Shown here in pieces: positions 1-8,564 of a stretch of DNA of 64,000 bases. The number at the start of each line of letters is the position of its first letter. Positions within the stretch are counted from its first letter, which is position 1. The position numbers and the translations under genes are program-made. The notes under the pieces were generated by a model, which did not search any database, was not told where the DNA came from, and worked only from the letters and a program-made list of their open reading frames with translations. The stretch is from Streptomyces spirodelae. Its GTDB lineage: Bacteria; Actinomycetota; Actinomycetes; Streptomycetales; Streptomycetaceae. The stretch covers positions 1 to 64,000 of the forward strand of contig NZ_JAFFZN010000026.1 of assembly GCF_017676385.1 (NCBI RefSeq), in the 5' to 3' direction.

Positions 1-48
1 TGCGTACGGCGCCGGGCCCTGCCGCTCAGGCCCCGGCCGCCGCCTCCC

Positions 49-3000
49 TCACTCCTCCGTGACCGCCTGCACCGGCATCATCTCCCCGTTGAGCACCAGC
101 AGTCCGCGCCCCGCGACGCGCGACGCGGTGGCCCGCGGCAGCCGGATGTTGAACAGCTCCCCCTCCGAGTTGTTCTGCGGCGTGAGCAGCAGCCCGCTGC
201 GGGCACGGCGGGCCTCCTTGACGAAGCCCCGGTACTGCGAGGTCAGCGTGTCCGTCGTGCCCGCCGCCACCAGGCCGTGGCCGCCGTCCACCCCGCTGCG
301 CACCACCGACTCCAGCACGGAGTCCAGCGGTGTGTCGTACACCAACTCGGCGTCGTCCACGACCACCGCGTACCGGCCGCCGTCCGCGGCTGCCCGCTCC
401 AGCAGCTCCTTCAGCGGCGCCGCGTCCTTGGTGTCCTGCACCACGCCCAGCACTCCCGCCTCGCCCTCCAGCTCGCGCAGCGGGGAGCGCTTCGGTGTGA
501 CGGCGACCACGGGCAGGCCGGCGCGCAGCAGCGACCGCGCAGCCGTGCACACCGTGGTGGAGCGGCCCGACTTGGGTGGGCCCGCGATGACGAAGCCGGG
601 GCCGTGCTGGGACAGGTCCACGCCCAGCGGCCCGAGCTCGTCGCCGCCCACGCCCACCATCGCCCACAGCGGGGACGGCGGGGTGAACTCCGGGTCGAGC
701 GCCAGCGCCTCGCGCGTCGTGACCCGCCCCGGGAGGGCGTCCACCCGCATCGGGCGCAGGCCGCGCGGTGGGCGGCCGTGCGCGGTGGCGGCGCGCTCGG
801 CGATCCGCCGGATGGCACGCACCTGCGCCTGGCCCGAGGGGTCGGGGTCGAGCAGCGCGATCTGGCTCTCCAGCACTCCGTCGTCCCCGGGCTGCAGACC
901 GCGGCCCGGCGGCAGGTGCGAGGGGATGTCCCGGGGAGTCATACCGGCGGTGGTGTAGTCGTTGGGGTCGGCCAGCCGCAGGACGAGCCGCTCGCCGAAG
1001 GACGAGGAGACGACGCCCGACAGGCCGCTGCGCCCCGCGGACATCACCACCCGCAGTCCCACGGACGGCCCTTCGCGGAACAGCTGTGTCATGGCGTCGA
1101 TGAGCTTGCCGTAGTCGTACGACTCGAACGCGGCGGTGTAGCTCTCCCAGCCGTCCAGCAGCAGCACCAGCCAGGGCAGCCGTTCCTCGGGTGAGGCGGC
1201 GGAGGCGCGCTGTTCGGCGACGTTCGCCGCGCCGGCCAGGGCGAGCAGCTGCTGGCGGCGGGCGACCTCCGCCTGGAGCCTGGCCAGCAGCCGGGTCAGC
1301 CGGTCGGTCTGGTCGCGGGTCACCACGGCGCCGCAGTGCGGGAGAGCTGAGAGCGGGACCAGCGCGTTGGAACCGCAGTCCACGCCGTACAGGTGGACGT
1401 CGGCGGGGGAGGCCAGGTCGGCCAGGGAGGCGGCGATGGTGCGCAGCGCTGTCGAGCGGCCCGAGCGCGGCCCGCCGACCAGCAGCAGGTGGTCGCCGTC
1501 CACCAGGTCCAGGGTCAGCGGCTCGCGGGCCTGCCGTGCCGGTACGTCGGTGACGCCGAACACCGCCGGTGGGACGTCCACGCGGCGCGCGGCCGCGGGC
1601 CGGGGCGCCTCGTCTACGGTCACCAGGTCGGACAGCGGCTCCAGCCAGGGCCGGTACGGCTCCTCGCACTTCAGCGCGGCAGCCCCCTCGCGGACGGCGT
1701 CGACCAGCAGTGCCAGGTCGGTCAGCGGATCGTCGTCCTCCCGGCCCGGCGGTTTGGGCCGGGTCGGCGCGGGGTTGCCCAGGTCGGCCCACTCCACCGG
1801 CGCCGCCCACGGTTCGACGGTGCGCTCGGCGGCCGTCTGCGGACGGCGCCCACCCACGCGTCCGGACTGGAACGGCAGCAGCGAGGAGGCGCCCAGCCGT
1901 ACCAGGGCGCGGCCGGGTGTGCTCTTGGAGATGGAGGCGGAGTCGGGCGCGTCGATGACGTCCTGGCTCTCGGCGTTGTCGGTGACCCGCAGCGCGATCC
2001 GCAGGGTGGTGTTGGCGCGGATCTCCGGCGAGACCACACCGCTGGGCCGCTGGGTGGCGAGGATGAGGTGGATGCCCAGGGAGCGGCCCCGCTGGGCGAT
2101 GTTGACCAGACCGGTGACGAAGTCGGGCAGCTCGCGGGCCATCGAGGCGAACTCGTCGACGACGATCAGCAGCCGCGGCAGCGGCGCCAGCCCCGGGTCG
2201 CGGCGCATGGCCAGGAGGTACGCCTCCAGGTCATTGGCGCCCACCGCTTCCAGAATCCGCTCCCGGCGCCGCAGCTCGGCGCCGAGCGAGACCAGCGCCC
2301 GCTCGACCAGGTGGGAGTCGAGGTCGGTGACCATCCCGACGGTGTGCGGCAGCTGCTCGCAGGCCGAGAAAGCGGCGCCGCCCTTGTAGTCGATCAGTAC
2401 GAAGTTCATCGCGTCCGGCCTGTTGGCCACCGCCAGCGACGCCACCAGGGTCTGCAGCAGCTCCGACTTGCCGGACCCGGTGGTGCCCGCGACCAGCCCG
2501 TGCGGCCCGTCCCGCACGAGGTCGATGGTGAACGGGCCGTCGAACGAGGCACCGACCACCGCGCCGGTCGAGCGGCCGCCGGCCGCCCACCGCGCCGTGA
2601 TCGCGGCGGCCGACGGCGGCTCCAGGTCCAGCAGGTCCAGCAGCCGGCAGGAGTCGGGCAGGGCACCGGACTCCTTCTCGCTCACGTCGCGGACCGGCGC
2701 CACGGCGCGGGCCACGTCCTGGCACCAGGCGGGCGGCACGCAGTCCGGCCGCACGGACTGCACCGGGTCCTCCCCGAACTGCGAGACCTGCAGCAGCCCG
2801 AAGTGGTCCTCCTCCACCAGCGCCCGGCACTCCTCGGGCAGCAGCCCTCGGTCGGCGTCCAGGCACACCAGGTGGATCCCGAAGCGCGGCCCCTCGCGCA
2901 GCAGCTGCGTCAGCCCCGGCAGGGCGCGCAGCCTGCGGGACCCGTCGAGGACGACGAGCACACACGGGCCCCGCCACCGGTCGTCGGCGCCCGGCGGGCG

Positions 3001-4452
3001 CTCCCCGGCGGCCTCCTGGCGCGCGCCGAGCAGCGCCAGCAGTTCGCTGATCCGGCGGGCCACGCTCTCGGTCTCGGTGCCCAGCAGCGCCACCGCGCTG
3101 TGGCCCTCACGGCCGCGCGCGTGCGGCAGCCACCGCACCCACTCCCAGCACTCGCGCCCCGAGGGGTCCGTCAGCACGCACACGGTCAGGTCGGCCGGGC
3201 TGTGCAGCACCGACGCCTGCGCCACGAGCCAGCGGCCGATGGCGCGGGGCAGCTCCCCGCGGCCCGCCACACCGAGGATGCCGTGGGTGCGCAGCGGTAC
3301 CCCGACGGGTACGTCGGCCAGCATCCGCCGCTCGGTACGACGGTGCTCCTGCTGGTTGGGGTCGTTCACCTCCACCTCGGAGGGCAGCGCGCCGGTCCCG
3401 ACCCGCAGCACCCCGAAGTCGTCGTCCTCCAGCCGCCGCTCCCACAGCCGCTGTCCGGGCCCGGTCGCCACCACGTACAGCTCGGCCGGGTCCGGGCAGG
3501 CCAGGCGGCGTGCCGCCGTCTCCTCGGCCATCGCCTTGAGCGCCTGGTACTCGATGGAGATCTTGTGCTGCTCGTACTCGCGGCGTTTGCGGCGGTGGGA
3601 TGTGCGGCCGTTCCTGCGGTCGTAGAAGTGGTTGGCGACGAGCGTGACCGGGGTCAGCACCGCCATGATCATGTAGATGGCGCTGCCCAGTATCACCACC
3701 ATGGCGATGGCGGCCAGCAGCGGTGCCAGCGCCACCGCCCACGGCAGCGGCCGGGTCTCGGACGGCTTGGGTTTGGAGGGCAGATGGAACTGCGTCTTGC
3801 GCGCCGACGGCTGGATGCGCGGCGGCCGGTTGTAGTCCAGGCCCGTGCCGTCCTGCGAGGGCTTGAGCGCGGCGTCCGGGAAGGCGGGCTCGCGCAGCTC
3901 GAACAGCGAGTGCCCGGCGGCGACCACGCCGCGCCGCCGCCAGACGGTGGGCTGCTCCAGCCGGCGGCCGTCCATCGTGACGCCGCTGCCGAAGGCCGGA
4001 GCGAGGGTCACGGTCCCGTCGACGGCCACATCGATCTCGTAGGCGGAGCTGGGCAGTGTGCTGTCCGCCACGCGTACCCACGCCTCGGGGCCGCTGCCGA
4101 CCACGGCCACGCCGGGGCCCAGCCGGTATACCCGCCCGGCGTCGGGGCCGCCCACAACCCGCACCTCCACGGTGCCCTGCGCCTGCGGCCGGGGGCAGGC
4201 GCCGGCCGCTCCGACAGAGACCGTCGCGCCGTCACGTACGGGGGAGTCGGCCACCGGGACGGCCGGGTCGAGCCGGTATCCGTTGACGTACAGCGCGGGC
4301 GCTGCCGCACCGTCGCCGTCCGGAGCCCCGACGCGCAACTGCCGGGCGATCTCTTGTGTGACGGACCCGACGGCGGCGTCGGGTTCGGTGTCCACCAGCA
4401 GATCGGCACGCCGCCCGCCCGCACCGTCGACGGCGGTAAGCCGCAGTTCCAT
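49..4452 (-). CDS. eccC: FHA-FtsK/SpoIIIE type VII secretion ATPase (EccC/EssC-like)
   Basis: Membrane-anchored motor ATPase of a type VII (ESX-like) secretion system, expected to recognise WXG100 substrates and drive export. The 1467 residues start with a ubiquitin-like/FHA-like region (about 1-190), as in Firmicute EssC, then a hydrophobic segment at about 238-272 and three FtsK/SpoIIIE ATPase domains. Domain 1 has an intact Walker A (GTTGSGKS, about 657) and Walker B (LLIVVDEF, about 764). Domains 2 and 3 have GPRSGRS (about 995) and GPPKSGRS (about 1294), with Arg replacing the Walker A Lys; domain 2 also has LLLDGW instead of an acidic pair. Degenerate second and third domains are known in EccC proteins, so domain 1 is probably the main ATPase (inference). 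It lies 76 bp downstream of the WXG100 gene. The partner membrane genes eccB, eccD and eccE are not recognised in the window and may lie beyond its left edge. Confidence 0.93.
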   Translation of the reverse strand: MELRLTAVDGAGGRRADLLVDTEPDAAVGSVTQEIARQLRVGAPDGDGAAAPALYVNGYRLDPAVPVADSPVRDGATVSVGAAGACPRPQAQGTVEVRVVGGPDAGRVYRLGPGVAVVGSGPEAWVRVADSTLPSSAYEIDVAVDGTVTLAPAFGSGVTMDGRRLEQPTVWRRRGVVAAGHSLFELREPAFPDAALKPSQDGTGLDYNRPPRIQPSARKTQFHLPSKPKPSETRPLPWAVALAPLLAAIAMVVILGSAIYMIMAVLTPVTLVANHFYDRRNGRTSHRRKRREYEQHKISIEYQALKAMAEETAARRLACPDPAELYVVATGPGQRLWERRLEDDDFGVLRVGTGALPSEVEVNDPNQQEHRRTERRMLADVPVGVPLRTHGILGVAGRGELPRAIGRWLVAQASVLHSPADLTVCVLTDPSGRECWEWVRWLPHARGREGHSAVALLGTETESVARRISELLALLGARQEAAGERPPGADDRWRGPCVLVVLDGSRRLRALPGLTQLLREGPRFGIHLVCLDADRGLLPEECRALVEEDHFGLLQVSQFGEDPVQSVRPDCVPPAWCQDVARAVAPVRDVSEKESGALPDSCRLLDLLDLEPPSAAAITARWAAGGRSTGAVVGASFDGPFTIDLVRDGPHGLVAGTTGSGKSELLQTLVASLAVANRPDAMNFVLIDYKGGAAFSACEQLPHTVGMVTDLDSHLVERALVSLGAELRRRERILEAVGANDLEAYLLAMRRDPGLAPLPRLLIVVDEFASMARELPDFVTGLVNIAQRGRSLGIHLILATQRPSGVVSPEIRANTTLRIALRVTDNAESQDVIDAPDSASISKSTPGRALVRLGASSLLPFQSGRVGGRRPQTAAERTVEPWAAPVEWADLGNPAPTRPKPPGREDDDPLTDLALLVDAVREGAAALKCEEPYRPWLEPLSDLVTVDEAPRPAAARRVDVPPAVFGVTDVPARQAREPLTLDLVDGDHLLLVGGPRSGRSTALRTIAASLADLASPADVHLYGVDCGSNALVPLSALPHCGAVVTRDQTDRLTRLLARLQAEVARRQQLLALAGAANVAEQRASAASPEERLPWLVLLLDGWESYTAAFESYDYGKLIDAMTQLFREGPSVGLRVVMSAGRSGLSGVVSSSFGERLVLRLADPNDYTTAGMTPRDIPSHLPPGRGLQPGDDGVLESQIALLDPDPSGQAQVRAIRRIAERAATAHGRPPRGLRPMRVDALPGRVTTREALALDPEFTPPSPLWAMVGVGGDELGPLGVDLSQHGPGFVIAGPPKSGRSTTVCTAARSLLRAGLPVVAVTPKRSPLRELEGEAGVLGVVQDTKDAAPLKELLERAAADGGRYAVVVDDAELVYDTPLDSVLESVVRSGVDGGHGLVAAGTTDTLTSQYRGFVKEARRARSGLLLTPQNNSEGELFNIRLPRATASRVAGRGLLVLNGEMMPVQAVTEE

Positions 4453-4528
4453 ATGAGCCCCCCGAATCGGCCGGTGGCCGCCTCGCGTGTTCCCGTCCGT
4501 TCCGGTCTCGTCGCCGGACCGGTCCCGC

Positions 4529-4771
4529 CTACTTCGGTTCCTCCTCCTCGGCCTTGGCGATGAGCCGGGACTCCTCCGCCGGGTAGGAGTCGAAGAGGTA
4601 GTTGAGTGAACTCAGGCGTCCGTTGAAGTCCCCGGCCCAGTTGTCCGCCGCTGTGCCCGCCCAGGTGTCGGAGCCCATCAGGTCGGTCACTTTCTGCGCG
4701 GCGGCGCGGATGCTCTCCACCGCGGTCCCGATCCTGGCCATGTCCTGTTTGCAGAGGTCGGCCTGCGACAT
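4529..4771 (-). CDS. WXG100/ESAT-6-like small secreted protein
   Basis: Eighty-residue helical protein of the WXG100 type, the usual small substrate of type VII secretion. The signature W37-A-G39 lies in the predicted hairpin turn, with a second WAG at 45-47, and predicted helices flank it. A short acidic tail (EEEE near the C terminus) replaces the usual YxxxD/E export signal, though a Tyr occurs at about 64 (SYPAEES). It is somewhat shorter than the usual 95-100 residues. It sits between the 671-residue protein gene (46 bp upstream) and the FHA-FtsK ATPase gene (76 bp downstream), which strongly supports export by that ATPase. A heterodimer partner of the same size is not obvious; the helical N terminus of the 671-residue protein may serve (inference). 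Confidence 0.85.
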   Translation of the reverse strand: MSQADLCKQDMARIGTAVESIRAAAQKVTDLMGSDTWAGTAADNWAGDFNGRLSSLNYLFDSYPAEESRLIAKAEEEEPK

Positions 4772-4817
4772 ACCGTTCTCTCCCTCGTCCCGTCGTCGGT
4801 CGGTGCGGACTGCGCTG

Positions 4818-6833
4818 TCAGTTGGCGCTGTTGCCGCGTTCGAAGGCGTCCCGCATGTCGTCGTCGAACCCGTCCAACTTGCCGCCCTGCTGCCGCGCCA
4901 CCTGCTGCCACCAGCTGTTGAAGTCCGTCAGGTCCCCCGCGTCCTCCAGCTTGATCTGCCCGTTCGCCCACTCCGGGTGCCCCTCGGGTGGCTTGATCTG
5001 GCTGCTGATGACCAGTCCCTGCATCAGGGGCAGCCGCATCGAGGACTGGTCGTCGTAGAACTTCGTCCCGGCTTCCTCCGCGTACTTCTGGGCGTTGTCC
5101 GTGGAGAAGCTCTCCTTCACGGCGGGCAGTCCGGCCGTGATGGCTGTCTGGACCCACTCGGCTCCGACCGGCAGCCCCGGGATGGAGGTGACGGCGCCGC
5201 CGACCGAGTCGATCCACAGCTGCGCCTTCTTGTTGGCCTCGTCCTGCAGCTTCTTGGAGTCGAGCCCGGTCTGGTAGGCGCCGGCGGTCACCACTCCCTG
5301 GAGCTCGGCCAGGTTGGTGAGGTAGGTCGTCGCGTCCGGCGAGTCCATGCCCTTCGCGGAGGTCAGGGAGATCTGCGCGTTGACGGAGTTGACCAGGTGA
5401 CCGGCGTCGCCGCTGTTCTGCGCGATCATGCTGATGAAATTCAGCGCCGTCTGGTGGCCGACGATCAGCATGCCGTTGCTGTCCGTCCCGGTCGCGGGCG
5501 CCGCTGCCTGGTCCTTGGGCATGCCGTGGGACTGGGCGAAGTCGGGCACATACGTCGCGAACACCTGCGCCAGAGCGTGGGTGATCTGACTCGGGACCGG
5601 ATACTGCGACTTGTCGTAGTCGCTCTTCTTCTTCTCGTCGCCGTACTCCGCCGCGCCGGCGTTGATGACGTTGGCGGCGGCCTCCACCGACTCCTCCGGG
5701 TGACCAGCGCGGTCGGTGGTGGCGGCGGTGATCACGGCGGCCGGCCACTGGGCCTCGTTGAACGACTGGGGGCCGGGCGTGTGCCACTTGTCGTCGACCA
5801 GCACCTTGGCGTGCTTGGCGCCGTCGGGGCCGGTCAGCAGCAGACGGGAGGCGTCCGCGTTCTCGCTGACGCGCTGCATGAGGATGACCGACGGGTCGTT
5901 GGCGGCGATGGCCTGGATACGGGCGGCGGCGTCGTCGGCGCCCGCCGTGATGTACGAGACGTCCAGGCCGAGGTTGTCGTACCAGGGGTTGTCGGACTCG
6001 ACATAGCCGCCGGGGACATAGCCCGCGATGTTGGTGCTCGGCGCCGAGTAGTTCGGGCGCATCTGCTGCTTCGAGCGCCAGTCCAGCATCGCGCCGCCGA
6101 CCGACGAGAGCACCTTCGGGTCCCACTTGTCGCCCTTGGGCCCGTACTGGAAGAGCATGCCGACCGACCACATGTCCCCGTTGGGCGGACTCGTCAGCTT
6201 GTCCAGGTAGCTGGCCGGGAGCTGGATCTTCCCGTCCTCGGCGAGGCTGGTCGCGGACTGCACGGCCAGTCCGAACCTGGCGAGGATCTCCTGCGAGTCC
6301 TTGGAGAGCACGGTGCTGCCGTGGGTGCCGTCCTGCTCGTGCAGGAACCGTGCCGCGCGCACCGAGGCGTCCAGACCGCCGAACTTCATGAACGCCTCGA
6401 GATACGCGGGGTCGTCCGCGTGGTCCTCGAGCGACTGGGACAGCATCCGGATCGTCGTACGCGACTGCGGGTTGTCCGGGTCGTTCAGCGCCTGCAGCAG
6501 CTTTACGGCCTCCTGCTGGCCCTCTGTGGCGGTGTCGATCTTCGAGACGTCCCACTCGATGTTGACCCAGTTCGAGTGCGGGCTGTTCGCCGAGGTGAAC
6601 CGGGGCTGCAGAAAGAGGTTGTAGGCGAGGGAGGCGCGCAGCGCCATGTCGTGCGCGTCGTCGGCGACCTGGCTGGTCTGCTGCGTCAGCACGGACTGGC
6701 TGAGCGCCCCGCCCCACTTCGAGAACAGATCACGAATGGTGGCGCCGTCCGTCTCCAGCCTGTCCGCCAGACCTTGCAGCGCGTTGGCCAACTCGCGCAG
6801 CCGCAGTGGATCGACGCCAGTGAACTCACCCAT
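4818..6833 (-). CDS. Large WXG-like helical protein of the type VII locus
   Basis: A 671-residue protein without a recognised catalytic domain. The first 100 residues are helical, with a Trp-Gly pair (SKWGG, about 40) in an ESAT-6-like setting, suggesting a type VII-secreted or secretion-associated protein. The rest is soluble, rich in Ala, Asp and Gln, with no membrane segment or signal peptide. I chose the ATG at 6833 because a GGGGGGAG ribosome-binding site lies about 9 bases upstream; the frame stays open for nine more codons without a better start. The neighbours (WXG100 and FtsK ATPase genes) indicate a role as substrate or structural partner. Similar large proteins occur in Streptomyces type VII loci, but I cannot assign a reaction. 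It could also be an effector whose toxin domain I do not recognise. Confidence 0.82.
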   Translation of the reverse strand: MGEFTGVDPLRLRELANALQGLADRLETDGATIRDLFSKWGGALSQSVLTQQTSQVADDAHDMALRASLAYNLFLQPRFTSANSPHSNWVNIEWDVSKIDTATEGQQEAVKLLQALNDPDNPQSRTTIRMLSQSLEDHADDPAYLEAFMKFGGLDASVRAARFLHEQDGTHGSTVLSKDSQEILARFGLAVQSATSLAEDGKIQLPASYLDKLTSPPNGDMWSVGMLFQYGPKGDKWDPKVLSSVGGAMLDWRSKQQMRPNYSAPSTNIAGYVPGGYVESDNPWYDNLGLDVSYITAGADDAAARIQAIAANDPSVILMQRVSENADASRLLLTGPDGAKHAKVLVDDKWHTPGPQSFNEAQWPAAVITAATTDRAGHPEESVEAAANVINAGAAEYGDEKKKSDYDKSQYPVPSQITHALAQVFATYVPDFAQSHGMPKDQAAAPATGTDSNGMLIVGHQTALNFISMIAQNSGDAGHLVNSVNAQISLTSAKGMDSPDATTYLTNLAELQGVVTAGAYQTGLDSKKLQDEANKKAQLWIDSVGGAVTSIPGLPVGAEWVQTAITAGLPAVKESFSTDNAQKYAEEAGTKFYDDQSSMRLPLMQGLVISSQIKPPEGHPEWANGQIKLEDAGDLTDFNSWWQQVARQQGGKLDGFDDDMRDAFERGNSAN

Positions 6834-7004
6834 ACGTGCTTGCTCCCCCCGATGCCGCACAGTTGCTCAGTGCAGGTGTGGCAGTTGTTGCAGGTCTTCG
6901 GTGCCGTTGTTCAGTACAGCATTTTCCCCGCTCAACGCCGGGGCGCGTAAGCCGTGTTCCGACATTGTGACGCGTCGGTGTGACAGTCGTGGCTGCCGTC
7001 GGCC

Positions 7005-8564
7005 TCAGTCGCGCCGCTCACCCCGGTCGCACACCGACTCGGCCGAGGCCAGCCCCACGCTGCCGTCGGCGGTCTGCACCAAAGACGTGACCACGTAGCA
7101 GGAGCCGGGCTTCACGGGCGGGGAGGAGAAGACGACGCTCGGCTCGTCGGCGCTGGTGTTCTTCACCTTCACTGTCTCGCCGTCGGCGGACTGCGCCGTG
7201 ATGGCGTAGCCGTAGACGGGTTGCGGCTTCTTCGGTTTGCTCCAGACCACCTGCACCTGCCGGCCGACCCTGGTGACCTTCACATCCTGCGCCTGGAAGT
7301 CGGGGACCTGGCCCTTGGGCAGCGGATGGGCCGATTTGGCGGACTTCTTCGGAGGTTTCTTCGCGTTCTGTGACCCGGGGTCGCTTCCGGCACGCACCAC
7401 GAACAGGGTCAGCACGGCGCCGCCCACCAGCAGCAGCGCTCCGCACACGGCCAGGACGCGGTTGCGGGTACGGCGGCGCCGTGCGACGGCTTCGGCGGAG
7501 TCCGGGTCGTCGTCCGTCTCCGGTGGTGGCTGGGTGAGCGCGTCGTCGGCCGGGTTCCAGCCGGGCAGCGGGGGCTCGGGCTCGGCCTCCGGCTGCAGGT
7601 CGGGCACCCGCGACGCACAGGAGACGGGCAGCAGCATCCGCAGCACCCGGTGCACCTCCGTCAGCGGTGGCCGCCCCTCGGCGTGCGGTGCCGTCATACG
7701 GTGCAGCAGCGCGTACAGCGGCTCGGGCACATCGCCGCGCCGCGGCCGGGGCAGCCCACCCGTCAGCACCGCCCGGTACGCTGCCGAACCGCCGGCGCGT
7801 ACCGCCTCGGCCTGTGCGGGCTCCCCGGCCAGCAGCGCGTACAGCGTCGCGCCCAGCGCGTACACATCGGCGGCGGGCCCGGGGGCCTCCCAGCCGAACA
7901 GCTCCCGAGCCGCGAACGCCGGGTCGAAGACGGCGCCGGCCGAGGGTACGGCCCGCTGGAGCACCCGGCCGAGCGCGTGCCCGGACAGCAGTGCGCCGCC
8001 CTGCGCGTCGAAGAGGATGTTCGCCGGACGCACATCCAGGTGCAGCACGCCCCGGCGGTGCGAGGAGTGCAGCGCGAGGGCCAGCCGTACCCCGATCACC
8101 AGTACGTCCTCGACCGCGAAGGGCCCGGACGCGGCCAGCCGGTCCTGGGCCGAGCCCCCCGGGCAGAACTCCTCCACCATGTAGAGCTGTTCGGCACCGG
8201 TTGACCCGGCGTCCATGACCGTGACCGCGCACGGGTGCCGGGCGGCCGCGCCCGCCGCCAGCAGCTCGGAGTGCGCGGCGAGCCGGCGCGCCGGGTCGGC
8301 AACCGTCGGCAGCAGCACCTTGACGGCCACCTCTCGGCCGCTGGACGTCTCCCGGCACAGCGCGACCGTGCTGTGCGCCCCCGAGGCCAGCGTGCGCTGC
8401 GGCTGGTAGCCGTCGGGCAGCGGGGGCGGCACGGAGGGCGGGGCGGTGGGCGTTGCGACGGCCGGAGTGGCGGGTGGGCCGGCCGGCGCGGTGGGCGGCG
8501 GCGGGGCCGCTGGGCCTTCCGTGCCGACCGCCTTGGCCGGGCCCGGGCTCTGGTTGGCGTTCAC
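7005..8564 (-). CDS. Serine/threonine kinase-like membrane protein with fibronectin III C terminus
   Basis: Predicted single-pass membrane protein of 519 residues. After a Pro-rich leader comes a protein-kinase fold: VAVKVL with the ATP lysine near residue 80, a catalytic-loop equivalent HLDVRPANIL near 174 (Arg in place of the usual Lys of HRDxKxxN), and APE/DVYALG-like elements. The DFG metal-binding motif is replaced by LSGHA near 194, so it may be a pseudokinase or weak kinase. A transmembrane helix lies at about 368-390, followed by a Lys-rich stretch and an extracellular fibronectin III-like domain (about 410-519). The GTG start overlaps the stop of the transglutaminase-like gene (GTGA), so the two are translationally coupled. 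Such genes end the fn3-moxR-DUF58-tgpA operon and may regulate envelope or secretion functions (inference). Confidence 0.85.
   Translation of the reverse strand: MNANQSPGPAKAVGTEGPAAPPPPTAPAGPPATPAVATPTAPPSVPPPLPDGYQPQRTLASGAHSTVALCRETSSGREVAVKVLLPTVADPARRLAAHSELLAAGAAARHPCAVTVMDAGSTGAEQLYMVEEFCPGGSAQDRLAASGPFAVEDVLVIGVRLALALHSSHRRGVLHLDVRPANILFDAQGGALLSGHALGRVLQRAVPSAGAVFDPAFAARELFGWEAPGPAADVYALGATLYALLAGEPAQAEAVRAGGSAAYRAVLTGGLPRPRRGDVPEPLYALLHRMTAPHAEGRPPLTEVHRVLRMLLPVSCASRVPDLQPEAEPEPPLPGWNPADDALTQPPPETDDDPDSAEAVARRRRTRNRVLAVCGALLLVGGAVLTLFVVRAGSDPGSQNAKKPPKKSAKSAHPLPKGQVPDFQAQDVKVTRVGRQVQVVWSKPKKPQPVYGYAITAQSADGETVKVKNTSADEPSVVFSSPPVKPGSCYVVTSLVQTADGSVGLASAESVCDRGERRD

Noticed and set aside
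1393..4563. Long open frame on the plus strand opposite the FHA-FtsK gene
   Set aside because: It is antisense to a gene with clear motifs and is rich in Gln, His, Arg and Gly; this is a by-product of GC-rich codons.
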